The notes: generated from the letters alone by a model not told the origin. Shown: positions 35,354 to 44,142, counted from the first letter of the stretch. The stretch is DNA of 64,000 bases from Lachnospiraceae bacterium UBA7729 (GCA_002482005.1 DLFD01000059.1:62001-126000); one strand, 5' to 3'. Numbers and translations: made by a program.

Positions 35354-35391
35354 TCCCATAGGATGCAAAAAGCCGCCGGCGGCGGGCTTTT
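35354..35391 (+). terminator. Second terminator with the shared TCCCATAGGATGCAA leader
   Basis: TCCCATAGGATGCAA (35354-35368) runs into AAAAGCCGCC, which pairs with GGCGG-G-CTTTT (35381-35391) around GGC with one bulged G. It is the twin of the site at 28854-28893. It ends about 27 bases before recJ, so recJ may depend on read-through or on a promoter I could not identify. Confidence 0.75.
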
Positions 35392-35418
35392 GTATATGAG
35401 AAGAGAAAGGAAAGAGAC

Positions 35419-37227
35419 TTGGAAAAGTGGTTTGAAACCAGGCAGCCCGGTGACTATGAAGCTCTTGGGAGAAAGTACGGGATCGATCCCCTTACAGCAA
35501 GGGTCATGAGCAACCGGGGGATACGGGATGATCAGTCAGCAAGACGGTTTTTGTATGGCACTCTGGACGATCTGGATGATCCCCTAAAGCTTACGAACAT
35601 CGGGATCGCTGCCGGCATCATCACAAAGAAGATCCGTGAAAGAAAGAGGATCCGTATCATAGGAGACTATGATATCGACGGTGTCTGCGCCACTTACATC
35701 CTGGTGAAAGGACTCCGTGAGCTTGGGGCTGATGTTTCCTATGATATTCCCGAGCGCCTTCTCGACGGGTACGGACTGAATGTCCGTCTTGTAAAGGAAG
35801 CGATCGATGACGGCGTCGATACGATCGTTACAGTCGATAACGGGATCTCGGCAGCTTCTCAGGTCCAGCTTGCGAAAGACAGCGGACTTACGGTCGTCGT
35901 CACCGACCACCATGAACCGCCTTATGAGGAGAAAGATGGCAGGAAGATCTTCCGGATCCCTCCGGCGGATGCAGTTGTCGACCCGAGTCTCGACGGATGC
36001 CTGTATCCGAACAAAGCCCTGTGCGGGGCCGGCGTTGCCTGGAAACTGCTCTATATCCTGGAATCTATCCTGTCCGGGAAAGCAGAAGGCCCGGAGAACG
36101 GTACAAAACTTCCCCCGATGACGTCCTGTCCGCTGACCATAAGCCTTCTTCCTTTTGCAGCTTTCGCCACCGTCGGCGATGTCATGGACCTTCTGGGCGA
36201 AAACCATGTCCTGGTGAAGTACGGCCTGAAAGCGCTCCCGGAGACAGACAATATCGGAATGCAGGCCCTCATAGATGCCTGCGGACTGAACGGGAGACCC
36301 CTTTCTTCTTATCATATCGGCTTCGTGCTAGGACCCTGTATCAATGCCGGAGGACGGCTGGAGACCGCAAAAGATGCAGAAGAACTGTTTCTGACAGACG
36401 ATCCGGTCAAAGCCCGTTCTCTTGCGCTCAGACTTTCCGAGCTCAATGTCGAGCGCAAGGACCTGACGGATCAAGGAGTAAAGGCAGCGATGGCCCAGCT
36501 GGAAGACCCGGAGATCGGCCATGACAGGGTCCTGGTCCTGTACCTTCCAGGCACCCACGAATCCATCGTCGGGATCATCGCCGGGAAGGTGAGAGAGAGG
36601 ACCGGGAAACCCTCCTTCGTCCTGACGGACGCGCAGGAAGAAGGGATGCTGAAAGGCAGCGGCAGGTCCATCGAAGAATATTCGATGTTCGACGAACTGG
36701 TAACATGTTCGGAGCTTCTTTCAAAGTTCGGCGGCCATCCGATGGCGGCAGGCCTCTCCCTGAAGAAGGAAAATCTGACTTCCTTCCGCAGAAAACTGAA
36801 CGAAGTATGCAGCCTGACGGATGATGATATCGCGATCAAGGTCAATCTGGATTCCAGACTTCCGATCGGCTATATCTCCGAAGGCCTGGTCGATGACCTG
36901 AGGAGGCTGGAACCATTCGGCAAGGGCAACGCAAGACCTCTGTTCGGAGAACCGAAGCTTTCGGTAGAATCCTGCAGGGTCATGGGCGCCAGGGGCAATG
37001 CGGCAAAGCTTACGGTTTCTTCCGGCGGCTGCCGCATGACAGCCCTCTACTTCGGCGACGTCCCCGCTTTTCTCGCACATCTGAAGGAAAAGGCAGGAGA
37101 GAGTGAAGTGGAGAAGATGATGGCCGGAAGGCCGAACAAAGTGACCATCATGGCTGCCTTCTACCCGGATATCAATGAGTTCCGCGGCAGACGTGAACTT
37201 CAGATTCACATCTCGAACTATCGTTAG
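35419..37227 (+). CDS. recJ: Single-stranded-DNA-specific exonuclease RecJ
   Basis: RecJ is a 5'-3' single-strand DNA exonuclease used in recombination and repair. The 602 residues have the DHH-family motifs RIIGDYDIDGVCATYILVKGL, TVDNGIS and VTDHHEPP, then the DHHA1 part with SKFGGHPMAAGLSL, and a C-terminal OB-like domain (FGKGNARPLFGEPKLSVESCRVMG). The start is TTG at 35419, with AAAGGA seven bases upstream. It is followed by a clear terminator. Confidence 0.94.
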   Translation: MEKWFETRQPGDYEALGRKYGIDPLTARVMSNRGIRDDQSARRFLYGTLDDLDDPLKLTNIGIAAGIITKKIRERKRIRIIGDYDIDGVCATYILVKGLRELGADVSYDIPERLLDGYGLNVRLVKEAIDDGVDTIVTVDNGISAASQVQLAKDSGLTVVVTDHHEPPYEEKDGRKIFRIPPADAVVDPSLDGCLYPNKALCGAGVAWKLLYILESILSGKAEGPENGTKLPPMTSCPLTISLLPFAAFATVGDVMDLLGENHVLVKYGLKALPETDNIGMQALIDACGLNGRPLSSYHIGFVLGPCINAGGRLETAKDAEELFLTDDPVKARSLALRLSELNVERKDLTDQGVKAAMAQLEDPEIGHDRVLVLYLPGTHESIVGIIAGKVRERTGKPSFVLTDAQEEGMLKGSGRSIEEYSMFDELVTCSELLSKFGGHPMAAGLSLKKENLTSFRRKLNEVCSLTDDDIAIKVNLDSRLPIGYISEGLVDDLRRLEPFGKGNARPLFGEPKLSVESCRVMGARGNAAKLTVSSGGCRMTALYFGDVPAFLAHLKEKAGESEVEKMMAGRPNKVTIMAAFYPDINEFRGRRELQIHISNYR

Positions 37228-37262
37228 GCAATTCAAAAATATTTTCCATATTGTCGAATATA

Positions 37263-37306
37263 TACGTCCCCCTTTCGCGAAATTGAAGGCCGGGACGTAC
37301 ATTTTT
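37263..37306 (+). terminator. Terminator of recJ
   Basis: TACGTCCC (37263-37270) pairs with GGGACGTA (37292-37299), with CCTT/AAGG inside, followed by CATTTTT. Confidence 0.8.
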
Positions 37307-37328
37307 CTGAACCTTGCATGATAAAAAA

Positions 37329-37357
37329 TTGACAAGCGGATGATGAAAGCTTATGAT
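37329..37357 (+). promoter_or_regulatory. Promoter of the hdr-flx-frd operon
   Basis: A perfect TTGACA (37329-37334) and TATGAT (37352-37357) are 17 bases apart. Transcription would start near 37364, with a leader of about 127 nt before hdrB. Confidence 0.88.
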
Positions 37358-37360
37358 AGT

Positions 37361-37464
37361 ACAGATATATGGCGGGGAGGGCAATCTGTGCCCTGCAATA
37401 CCGCGATCTGTAGATTGGGGTCAGTTCCATATCTGTTTTCCGGATTGCAACTAGACTTTTTTTT
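37361..37464 (+). promoter_or_regulatory. Candidate attenuator/riboswitch leader of the hdr-flx-frd operon
   Basis: The leader can form an enclosing helix, ACAGATATATGG (37361-37372) with CCATATCTGT (37427-37436). Inside it are AGGGCA/TGCCCT (37378-37383, 37389-37394) and GCGG/CCGC (37372-37375, 37401-37404; its first G overlaps the end of the enclosing helix). Alternatively GTCAGTT (37420-37426) pairs with AACTAGAC (37449-37456, one bulge), followed by eight Ts: an intrinsic terminator. The enclosing helix traps the terminator's 5' arm, so the two states exclude each other. The ligand or signal is unknown. A free ~100-nt small RNA is the alternative reading. Confidence 0.6.
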
Positions 37465-37490
37465 CACGAGAAAGGAGAAAGACAGCACAT

Positions 37491-38357
37491 ATGGGTGAAA
37501 TTACACAATACAGCTATTTCCCCGGATGTACGCTGAAGACCAAGGCGAAAGATCTTGACCGCTATGCCAGATCATGTGCCGAGAAACTCGGTGCAGAGCT
37601 TGTCGAGCCTGAAAACTGGCAGTGCTGCGGCGGTGTCTATCCGATGGGGTCCGACGAGATCGGGAATAAGCTGTCGTCTGTGCGGGCGCTGAATGACGCC
37701 AGGGAGCATGGGCGGGAGCTCGTGACCGTCTGTTCTGCCTGTTATCATGTCATCAAGCGTGTAAACGATGACATGGCGAATGTCCCTGACATTCAGAAGC
37801 GTGCCAACAATTATGCTGAGTTCGATGAGCCGTATACCGGAGAGACGAAGGTACTTCATTATCTTGAACTTCTCCGCGACCGTATCGGTTTCGACAAAGT
37901 AAAGGAAGCGGTGACAAAACCACTTGCAGGGAAAAAGATCGGAGCGTTCTACGGCTGCCTTCTTCTTCGTCCTTCCAATATCCTTCAGTTTGACGATCCG
38001 GAAAATCCTTCCATTATGGAAGACTTCATCAGCGCCCTCGGAGCAACCCCGGTACGCTATCAGATGAGAAATGAGTGCTGCGGCGGCTATCGCAGGATGG
38101 AGAATCCTGAGCTCGCTCAGAAACTTGTAGGAAAGATCTTCACAGATGCCAGGAATGCAGGATGTGAAGAACTGATCACTGCATGTCCGCTCTGCTGGTA
38201 CAACCTGAACTCATATGAAGGTCCGGACAAGCTTCCGGTCCGCTATATGACGGAAGTTTTGGCTGAGGCCCTCGGCATTCTGGACGAGAAGCCGGAAGCA
38301 GCAGAGCTTGATGGTGTTTCCTGCGGGTGCATGCAGGATGCCGGAAAGGAGGCCTGA
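37491..38357 (+). CDS. hdrB: HdrB-type CCG-domain subunit (heterodisulfide reductase-like)
   Basis: HdrB is the catalytic end of Hdr complexes, holding two non-cubane [4Fe-4S] clusters in CCG domains. Both motifs are intact in this 288-residue protein: Cys13-Cys45-Cys46-Cys81-Cys84 (spacings 31 and 34) and Cys156-Cys196-Cys197-Cys232-Cys235 (spacings 39 and 34). Methanogens reduce CoM-S-S-CoB with it. This organism should lack those thiols, so the real acceptor is unknown. It is first in the hdrBCA-flxDCBA-frdBA run. The ATG has a strong AAAGGAG upstream. Confidence 0.92.
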   Translation: MGEITQYSYFPGCTLKTKAKDLDRYARSCAEKLGAELVEPENWQCCGGVYPMGSDEIGNKLSSVRALNDAREHGRELVTVCSACYHVIKRVNDDMANVPDIQKRANNYAEFDEPYTGETKVLHYLELLRDRIGFDKVKEAVTKPLAGKKIGAFYGCLLLRPSNILQFDDPENPSIMEDFISALGATPVRYQMRNECCGGYRRMENPELAQKLVGKIFTDARNAGCEELITACPLCWYNLNSYEGPDKLPVRYMTEVLAEALGILDEKPEAAELDGVSCGCMQDAGKEA

Positions 38358-38359
38358 AG

Positions 38360-38752
38360 ATGACTCCTGATGAGATGAAAGTCAGAGATTACATCCTCAA
38401 GATCTATGACGGTGACGTAACAAAGTGCATGCACTGCGGCAAGTGTTCTGCTTCCTGCCCGGCATACGGCGAGATGGATATCAAGCCGCATCAGTTCCCG
38501 AGCTACGTCGCCCACGGCGAGATCGCGGCTCTGATGGATTCGAAGACGATCTGGGAGTGCCTTGGATGCTCCGCATGCGTCGAAAGATGCCCAAGAGGAG
38601 TCAAGCCGGGAAAACTGATCGATGGCGTCCGTCAGGCTGTCATCAGGCAGAGGGGCGGCAGTCATCTGTATCCGGAACAGATTCCGGCTATGGTAGATCC
38701 AGAGACTCCGCAGCAGCTGCTTGTCAGCGTACTGCGCAGAGAAAGAAAGTAA
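38360..38752 (+). CDS. hdrC: HdrC-type 4Fe-4S subunit
   Basis: A 130-residue ferredoxin-like protein with two [4Fe-4S] motifs, CMHCGKCSASCP and CLGCSACVERCP. It wires HdrA to HdrB in heterodisulfide reductase-like complexes. The ATG at 38360 lies two bases after the hdrB stop with AAAGGAGG just upstream. The small size and cluster count are those of HdrC, with no membrane segment, so a cytoplasmic complex is expected. Confidence 0.93.
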   Translation: MTPDEMKVRDYILKIYDGDVTKCMHCGKCSASCPAYGEMDIKPHQFPSYVAHGEIAALMDSKTIWECLGCSACVERCPRGVKPGKLIDGVRQAVIRQRGGSHLYPEQIPAMVDPETPQQLLVSVLRRERK

Positions 38753-38768
38753 GCGGAGGTGAAATCAG

Positions 38769-40763
38769 GTGCAAAGAATCGGTGTATTTGTCTGTCATTG
38801 CGGCACAAACATCGCTGCTACGGTTGATGTTTCCAAGGTCGCTGAGGCAGCAAAACATGAGCCGGGCGTTGTCTATGCCGTCGACTACACGTTCATGTGT
38901 TCGGAAGCCGGCCAGAATCTGATCGCTCAGGCTATCAAAGATTACGGCCTTACCGCAATCGTGGTCTGCTCCTGCTCTCCGCGTATGCATGAGGCTACCT
39001 TCCGCAAGGTTGCGGAAGAGAACGGTGTCAACCCATACATGGTTGAGATCGCCAATATTCGTGAGCAGTGTTCCTGGGTCCACAAGAATATGGACGAGGG
39101 TACTCCGAAAGCGATCACCCTTATGAAGACTGCTGTCGCCAAGGTCAACCTTGACGCTCCTCTTCAGGAAGGCGAAGCTCCTGTTACCAAGAGAGCGCTG
39201 GTCATCGGCGGCGGCATCGCCGGCATCCAGACCGCTCTGGATATCGCCGACTGCGGATACAAGGTAGATATCGTTGAGAAGGAACAGACCATCGGCGGCC
39301 GTATGGCTCAGCTGGACAAGACCTTCCCGACTCTGGACTGCTCTTCCTGTATCCTTACCCCGAGAATGACCGAGGTCGCTCAGCATCCGAACATCCGTCT
39401 CTTTACCTATTCGGAAGTTCAGGAAGTCTCCGGCTTCGTCGGTAACTTCGATGTAAAGATCCTGAAGAAGTCCCGCAGCGTCCGTGAGAAGGACTGCACA
39501 GGCTGCGGCGTCTGCATGACAAAGTGTCCGTCAAAGAAGATCCCGAACGAATTCAACAGAGGTCTTAACTTCAGAACGGCTATCAATATCCCATTCGCTC
39601 AGGCGATCCCGAACGTGCCTGTCATCGATAAGGAGCACTGCATCCACTTCAAGACCGGAAAGTGCGGGATCTGCGCGAAAGTCTGCCCATCTCATGCAGT
39701 CGATTATGAGATTCAGGATGAGGTGATCGAAGAGAAGTACGGAGCCATCGTTGTCGCTACCGGTTTCGACCAGATCGACCTTCATAAGTTCGGTGAACTT
39801 GGCTACGGCGTAAGCAAGGATGTTATCTCTTCTCTGGAATATGAGAGGATCATGTCCGCTACCGGACCTACCGGCGGACATATCGTGCGTCCTTCTGACG
39901 GCAAAGAGCCGAAGGATATCGTATTCATCCAGTGTGTCGGGTCCAGATGCGAACCGGATGACAGGCGCGGTAAGACTTACTGCTCCAAGATCTGCTGCAT
40001 GTACACTGCAAAGCAGTCCATCATGACCTGCGATCATATTCCGGGCGCAAAGTGCCACGTCTTCTATATTGACGTACGTACTCCTGGCAAGATGTTCGAC
40101 GAATTCTACAGGAGAGCAGTCGAGCAGTACGGTGTGGACTACATCAAGGGCAATGTCGGCAAGGTCACTCCGCTTCCGAACGGAAAGCTTCGCGTGCACG
40201 GCGTAGACCTGCTTGACCAGAAGGAAGTCGAGCTTGACACCGATATGGTCGTTCTGGCTGGTGCGATCGAGCCGAACCCGAGCATCCGTCCGCTGGCTAC
40301 CAAGCTGACCCTGTCGATCGACAATAACAACTTCCTGAACGAAGCACATGCAAAGCTGCATCCGGTAGAGGCTGCGACAGCAGGTGTCTTCATGGCAGGT
40401 ACCGTTCAGGGGCCGAAGGACATTCCGGAGACCGTCGCTCAGGCAGGCGCTGCCGCAGTCAAGGCTGTTGCTCTGCTCGCCAAGGATAAGCTGAAGACCA
40501 ATCCTTGCGTCGCCCAGCCTGATGAGCTTTACTGCAACGGCTGCTCTGTATGCGCGAATGTCTGCCCATACGGTGCGATCACTTATATCGAGAAAGAAGT
40601 CCGTGATCATGGTGTCCGTGAGACCAGAAGACTGGCTCAGGTCAATCCGTCCCTCTGCAAGGGATGCGGTGCCTGCACAGTTGCCTGCCCGTCCGGCGCT
40701 ATGAACCTGAAGGGCTTCACGAACAGACAGATCATGGCGGAGGTAGATAGCGTATGTCAGTAA
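38769..40763 (+). CDS. hdrA: HdrA-type flavin/iron-sulfur subunit
   Basis: HdrA carries the FAD that splits electron pairs in bifurcating Hdr complexes. The 664 residues have the N-terminal IGVFVCHCGTNIAATVDV domain, a dinucleotide fold with GGGIAGIQTALDIA (about 147-160), the inserted cluster motifs CTGCGVCMTKCP and CGICAKVCP, and two C-terminal ferredoxin motifs, CNGCSVCANVCP and CKGCGACTVACP. The start is GTG at 38769 with GGAGG upstream. The complete cofactor set supports bifurcation or confurcation with ferredoxin. It overlaps flxD by ten bases. Confidence 0.93.
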   Translation: MQRIGVFVCHCGTNIAATVDVSKVAEAAKHEPGVVYAVDYTFMCSEAGQNLIAQAIKDYGLTAIVVCSCSPRMHEATFRKVAEENGVNPYMVEIANIREQCSWVHKNMDEGTPKAITLMKTAVAKVNLDAPLQEGEAPVTKRALVIGGGIAGIQTALDIADCGYKVDIVEKEQTIGGRMAQLDKTFPTLDCSSCILTPRMTEVAQHPNIRLFTYSEVQEVSGFVGNFDVKILKKSRSVREKDCTGCGVCMTKCPSKKIPNEFNRGLNFRTAINIPFAQAIPNVPVIDKEHCIHFKTGKCGICAKVCPSHAVDYEIQDEVIEEKYGAIVVATGFDQIDLHKFGELGYGVSKDVISSLEYERIMSATGPTGGHIVRPSDGKEPKDIVFIQCVGSRCEPDDRRGKTYCSKICCMYTAKQSIMTCDHIPGAKCHVFYIDVRTPGKMFDEFYRRAVEQYGVDYIKGNVGKVTPLPNGKLRVHGVDLLDQKEVELDTDMVVLAGAIEPNPSIRPLATKLTLSIDNNNFLNEAHAKLHPVEAATAGVFMAGTVQGPKDIPETVAQAGAAAVKAVALLAKDKLKTNPCVAQPDELYCNGCSVCANVCPYGAITYIEKEVRDHGVRETRRLAQVNPSLCKGCGACTVACPSGAMNLKGFTNRQIMAEVDSVCQ

Positions 40764-41272
40764 TCGAGAGAACTGCCTCCCCGGAGGCTATGCTTGAGAA
40801 GGATACCCTCGCTTACCTCGGACCCGCAGAAGCGAAGAAGAGTGAAGGAGAGTTCGTCCCGAAGATCGTTGCGTTCTGCTGCAACTGGTGCTCCTATGCA
40901 GGAGCAGACTCTGCCGGCAACGCAAGAGCGTCTTATCCGACAAACATCAAGATCATCCGCGTACCATGTTCCGGACGTGTCAATCCTCTGTTCATCCTGA
41001 GGGCGTTCGAGAAGGGGGCCGACGGTGTCATCATCTGCGGATGCCATCCGGGAGACTGCCACTATACAACCGGTAACTATTACACCCGCAGAAGAATGGC
41101 TCTGCTCATCTCCATGCTCGACTATATCGGTGTCGACAAGGGAAGAGTAGAGGTCGACTGGGTCTCTGCATCGGAAGGTGCAAGATTCGCGGAGATCATG
41201 AACAAGTTTGCCGATAAGATCAGGACCCTCGGCAGGAACGTGAGATTGGAGGATATCAGATGCAGGAATTGA
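40754..41272 (+). CDS. flxD: FlxD/MvhD-type 2Fe-2S electron-transfer subunit
   Basis: A 172-residue protein of the MvhD/FlpD family that passes electrons from an input module to HdrA through a [2Fe-2S] cluster. The characteristic cysteines are in FCCNWCSYAGAD, VPCSGRV and CGCHPGDCHY. About 30 extra residues precede the family core. It overlaps hdrA and flxC (13 bases), which suggests tightly coupled synthesis. No hydrogenase or formate dehydrogenase gene is next to it; the Flx subunits follow instead. Confidence 0.9.
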   Translation: MSVIERTASPEAMLEKDTLAYLGPAEAKKSEGEFVPKIVAFCCNWCSYAGADSAGNARASYPTNIKIIRVPCSGRVNPLFILRAFEKGADGVIICGCHPGDCHYTTGNYYTRRRMALLISMLDYIGVDKGRVEVDWVSASEGARFAEIMNKFADKIRTLGRNVRLEDIRCRN

Positions 41273-42252
41273 TTGACCGCGCAAAAGAGCTCCTCAAAGA
41301 CGGCACTGTCGTCCGTGTTCTCGGCTGGAAGAAGGGTGACCTTCCGTACAATCCGGAGCCGCATATCTTCACCAGCGCTGAGGAGCTTGATAAAGATTTT
41401 ATCTATAACGGATTCTGCGGAGCGAACCTCAGCAAGTATATGATCGCTGCCACCAGGCTTGAGGGGAAGACCCTGGTCTTCCTGAAGCCGTGTGATACCT
41501 TCAGCTTCAACCAGCTGATCAAGGAACACCAGGTAAAGCGTGAGAATGCTTATATCATAGGCGTAGGCTGCAAGGGCAAGCTTGACCACAGAAAGTTCGA
41601 GAGACTGGGCCTCGGCGATATCGCTGAGATCTCCGGCATCGAACTTACTGACGAATGCGACAGGATCCATGTAAAGACCGTCTACGGAGAAGAGAAGGAT
41701 CTTGATTACCGCGACGTCATGCTGGAAAGATGCTTCTTCTGCAAGACCAAGGAGCATCAGATCTTCGACGAGAAGATGCTGGATTCCAAGGATACGGTTG
41801 CGGAAGGCGCCGACCGCTTCGAAGAAGTAAAGAAGATCGAGGCTATGGCTCCTGCAGAAAGATATGCTTTCTTCCGCTCAGAGCTTTCAAAGTGCATCCG
41901 CTGCAATGCCTGCAGGAATGTCTGCCCGGCATGCAACTGCAGACACTGCGTATTTGATAACACCAAGTACGATACCCCGCAGAAGGCGAATGCAAGCTCC
42001 TTCGAGGAGAACATGTTCCATGTCATCCGTGCATTCCATGTTGCCGGAAGATGCACGGACTGCGGAGAATGCTCGAGAGTCTGCCCGCAGAACATCCCGC
42101 TTCATCTGTTCAACAGGAAGTTCATCCTGGATGCAGACGATCTTTACGGAGAGTTCCAGGCCGGTTCCGATACAACGACTCCGGGACCGCTGACTGCGTT
42201 TACTTTTGGTGATGCTGAGCCCGCAGCAGGGCTGGAGAGGAGCAGAGGATGA
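41260..42252 (+). CDS. flxC: FlxC-like iron-sulfur subunit
   Basis: A 330-residue cytoplasmic Fe-S protein. The N-terminal half (GTVVRVLGWKKGDLPYNPEPH, KTLVFLKPCDTFSFNQLIKEHQ, IIGVGCKGKLD) resembles proteins annotated near F420-hydrogenase beta or FlxC types. The second half has two [4Fe-4S] motifs, CIRCNACRNVCPACNC and CTDCGECSRVCP, with extra cysteines (RCFFCKTKEH) that may hold another cluster. In Desulfovibrio the four Flx proteins form an NADH-oxidising partner of HdrABC. The assignment to FlxC rests on cluster order and motif content. Confidence 0.78.
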   Translation: MQELIDRAKELLKDGTVVRVLGWKKGDLPYNPEPHIFTSAEELDKDFIYNGFCGANLSKYMIAATRLEGKTLVFLKPCDTFSFNQLIKEHQVKRENAYIIGVGCKGKLDHRKFERLGLGDIAEISGIELTDECDRIHVKTVYGEEKDLDYRDVMLERCFFCKTKEHQIFDEKMLDSKDTVAEGADRFEEVKKIEAMAPAERYAFFRSELSKCIRCNACRNVCPACNCRHCVFDNTKYDTPQKANASSFEENMFHVIRAFHVAGRCTDCGECSRVCPQNIPLHLFNRKFILDADDLYGEFQAGSDTTTPGPLTAFTFGDAEPAAGLERSRG

Positions 42253-43289
42253 AAAAGATAGCGAAGGAAGATCTCCCGAAGCTCTTTGCCGAAGTATCTG
42301 CTTCCATGGACCTCTTCACTCCGGTGAAGATGGCAGAAGTTTCAAACTGGGGTCTCTGGGACCAGACAAAGACTGCGGACCTTGACACACTGAAGACGGT
42401 CAAGAGCCCGAAGGATGTATTCTTCCCGCAGTGCCAGACCCTTTACATGGTCCATCAGGATGACAACGGCTTTGAGCTGGATCCGATGAAGATGACCGAA
42501 AAGCCGTTCTGCGTGTTCGGGATCCGTCCGTGCGATGTCAGAGCTCTGACCGTTATGGACCAGGTCTTCCTGAATCAGGAACCGGTCGATACCTTCTACA
42601 AAGCAAGAAGAGAGCATGCGGTCCTTGTCTCACTTGCATGCCGCAAGCCGGCGCAGACCTGCTTCTGCAAGGTCTTCGGCACCGATGCTGCCGCACCGGA
42701 CGCGGATGTCGCCATGTGGGATATCGAAGGAAATTTCTATCTGGAAGGTCAGACCGAAAAGGGCAGGGAATGGCTGGAAGCATTCGCTGATGCATTCGAA
42801 GATGCCGGCGATGTCAAGGATACGATCGAGAAGGAACAGGCTCAGATCAGGGAGACCATTGAGAAACTTCCTTATACCCATCTTTCCCTGGAAGGCTGGG
42901 GAGAAGGCAAGGTGGATGAGAAGTTCAATGATCCGCACTGGAAAGAGCTTTCCGATGCATGTCTGGCATGCGGCACATGCACATTTGTCTGCCCGACCTG
43001 CCAGTGCTACGACATCAAGGATTTCAAGACCGGTCACGGTGTACAGAGATACCGCTGCTGGGACAGCTGCATGTACTCAGATTTCACCCTGATGGCTGCG
43101 GCCAACAATCGTACCACTCAGATGCAGAGATATCGTCAGAGATTCATGCACAAGCTGGTCTACTTCCCGACAAACAACAACGGTATGTATATGTGCGTCG
43201 GATGCGGCCGCTGCGTCGACAAGTGCCCGCAGTCGCTGAATATCGTAAAGGTCATCAAGACCATGGGAAAGGAGAACGCAGATGTCTGA
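42249..43289 (+). CDS. flxB: FlxB-like 4Fe-4S dicluster subunit (AsrA-related)
   Basis: A 346-residue protein related to the A subunit of anaerobic sulfite reductase. The N-terminal part (DVFFPQCQTLYMVHQDDNGFEL, FGIRPCDVRALTVMDQVFLNQE) precedes two [4Fe-4S] motifs, CLACGTCTFVCPTCQC and CVGCGRCVDKCP. It overlaps flxC and flxA by a few bases. In Flx complexes this subunit is expected to carry electrons from the FAD/NAD subunit FlxA towards FlxC and FlxD. No siroheme-binding sulfite reductase subunit is encoded nearby, so an Asr role is unlikely. Confidence 0.82.
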   Translation: MKKIAKEDLPKLFAEVSASMDLFTPVKMAEVSNWGLWDQTKTADLDTLKTVKSPKDVFFPQCQTLYMVHQDDNGFELDPMKMTEKPFCVFGIRPCDVRALTVMDQVFLNQEPVDTFYKARREHAVLVSLACRKPAQTCFCKVFGTDAAAPDADVAMWDIEGNFYLEGQTEKGREWLEAFADAFEDAGDVKDTIEKEQAQIRETIEKLPYTHLSLEGWGEGKVDEKFNDPHWKELSDACLACGTCTFVCPTCQCYDIKDFKTGHGVQRYRCWDSCMYSDFTLMAAANNRTTQMQRYRQRFMHKLVYFPTNNNGMYMCVGCGRCVDKCPQSLNIVKVIKTMGKENADV

Positions 43290-44142
43290 AGAGTGTCTGT
43301 GCCATAACGACAAATATGTGCGTGATGCCCTGATCCCTCAGGTCGGAATCATTCAGAAGATCACGCAGGAAACACCTGATGTAAGATCATTCCAGGTGAT
43401 CAGACCGGGCGGAGGAAAGCTGATCGAGCAGATGCCGGGACAGTGCGCTATGGTCTGCGCGCCTGGCATCGGAGAGGCAATGTTCTCGATCACCTCTTCC
43501 CCGACGGTCAAGGAATACAACGAATTCTCCATCAAGGAATGCGGGGAACTCACCACTTATCTCCATAACCTCCATGAGGGAGACCAGATCCTTGTCAGAG
43601 GGCCTTACGGGAACCACTTCCCGGTAGAGGACAAGTTCAAGGGCAGGAACCTTCTGTTCATCGCAGGCGGCATCGGACTTGCTCCGCTTCGTTCCGCGAT
43701 CAACTACTGCCTCGCTCACCGTGAGGATTACGGAACCATTAACGTCTTGTACGGATCCAGGTCAAAGAGAGACCTTGTAAAGCTTGACGAGATCCAGAAC
43801 GTATGGATGAAGGCTCCGGATACGAATGTATATCTGACCATCGACCGTGAAGATCCTGAGTGGGACGGCCATGTAGGATTCGTTCCGAACTATGTGACGG
43901 AAGTCGGCTTCGATACCAACATTACCTGCATCATCTGCGGACCGCCTATCATGATCAAGTTCACTCTTCAGAACCTGACCAATCTGGGCTTCAAGAAGGA
44001 CCAGGTCTACACGACCCTGGAGCTCCGCATGAAGTGCGGGATCGGCAAATGCGGCCGCTGCAACATCGGTACCAAGTACGTCTGCAAGGACGGCCCGGTA
44101 TTCCGCTGCGACCAGATCGACGAGCTGCCTCAGGAATATTAA
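43282..44142 (+). CDS. flxA: FlxA-like FAD/NAD(P)-binding subunit (AsrB/PyrK-related)
   Basis: The 286-residue protein is a ferredoxin-NADP reductase-type module and probably the NADH entry point. It has an FAD region (QCAMVCAPGIGEAMFSITSSP), a nucleotide-binding LLFIAGGIGLAPLRSAINYC, CIICGPPIMIKFT, and a C-terminal [2Fe-2S] site (MKCGIGKCGRCNIGTKYVCKDGPVF). It starts inside the flxB end with AAAGGAG upstream. The FlxABCD-HdrABC complex of Desulfovibrio vulgaris is reported as an NADH dehydrogenase/heterodisulfide-reductase-like system, which this gene set matches. Confidence 0.88.
   Translation: MSEECLCHNDKYVRDALIPQVGIIQKITQETPDVRSFQVIRPGGGKLIEQMPGQCAMVCAPGIGEAMFSITSSPTVKEYNEFSIKECGELTTYLHNLHEGDQILVRGPYGNHFPVEDKFKGRNLLFIAGGIGLAPLRSAINYCLAHREDYGTINVLYGSRSKRDLVKLDEIQNVWMKAPDTNVYLTIDREDPEWDGHVGFVPNYVTEVGFDTNITCIICGPPIMIKFTLQNLTNLGFKKDQVYTTLELRMKCGIGKCGRCNIGTKYVCKDGPVFRCDQIDELPQEY

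Noticed and set aside
37361..37464. 6S RNA, SRP RNA or a tRNA as the identity of the leader
   Set aside because: The SRP core tetraloop region, a tRNA acceptor/T-arm and 6S-type end pairing were all looked for and not found.
42249..44142. Anaerobic sulfite reductase (asrAB)
   Set aside because: AsrA- and AsrB-like proteins are present but no siroheme AsrC; their place beside hdrBCA and flxD fits Flx subunits better.
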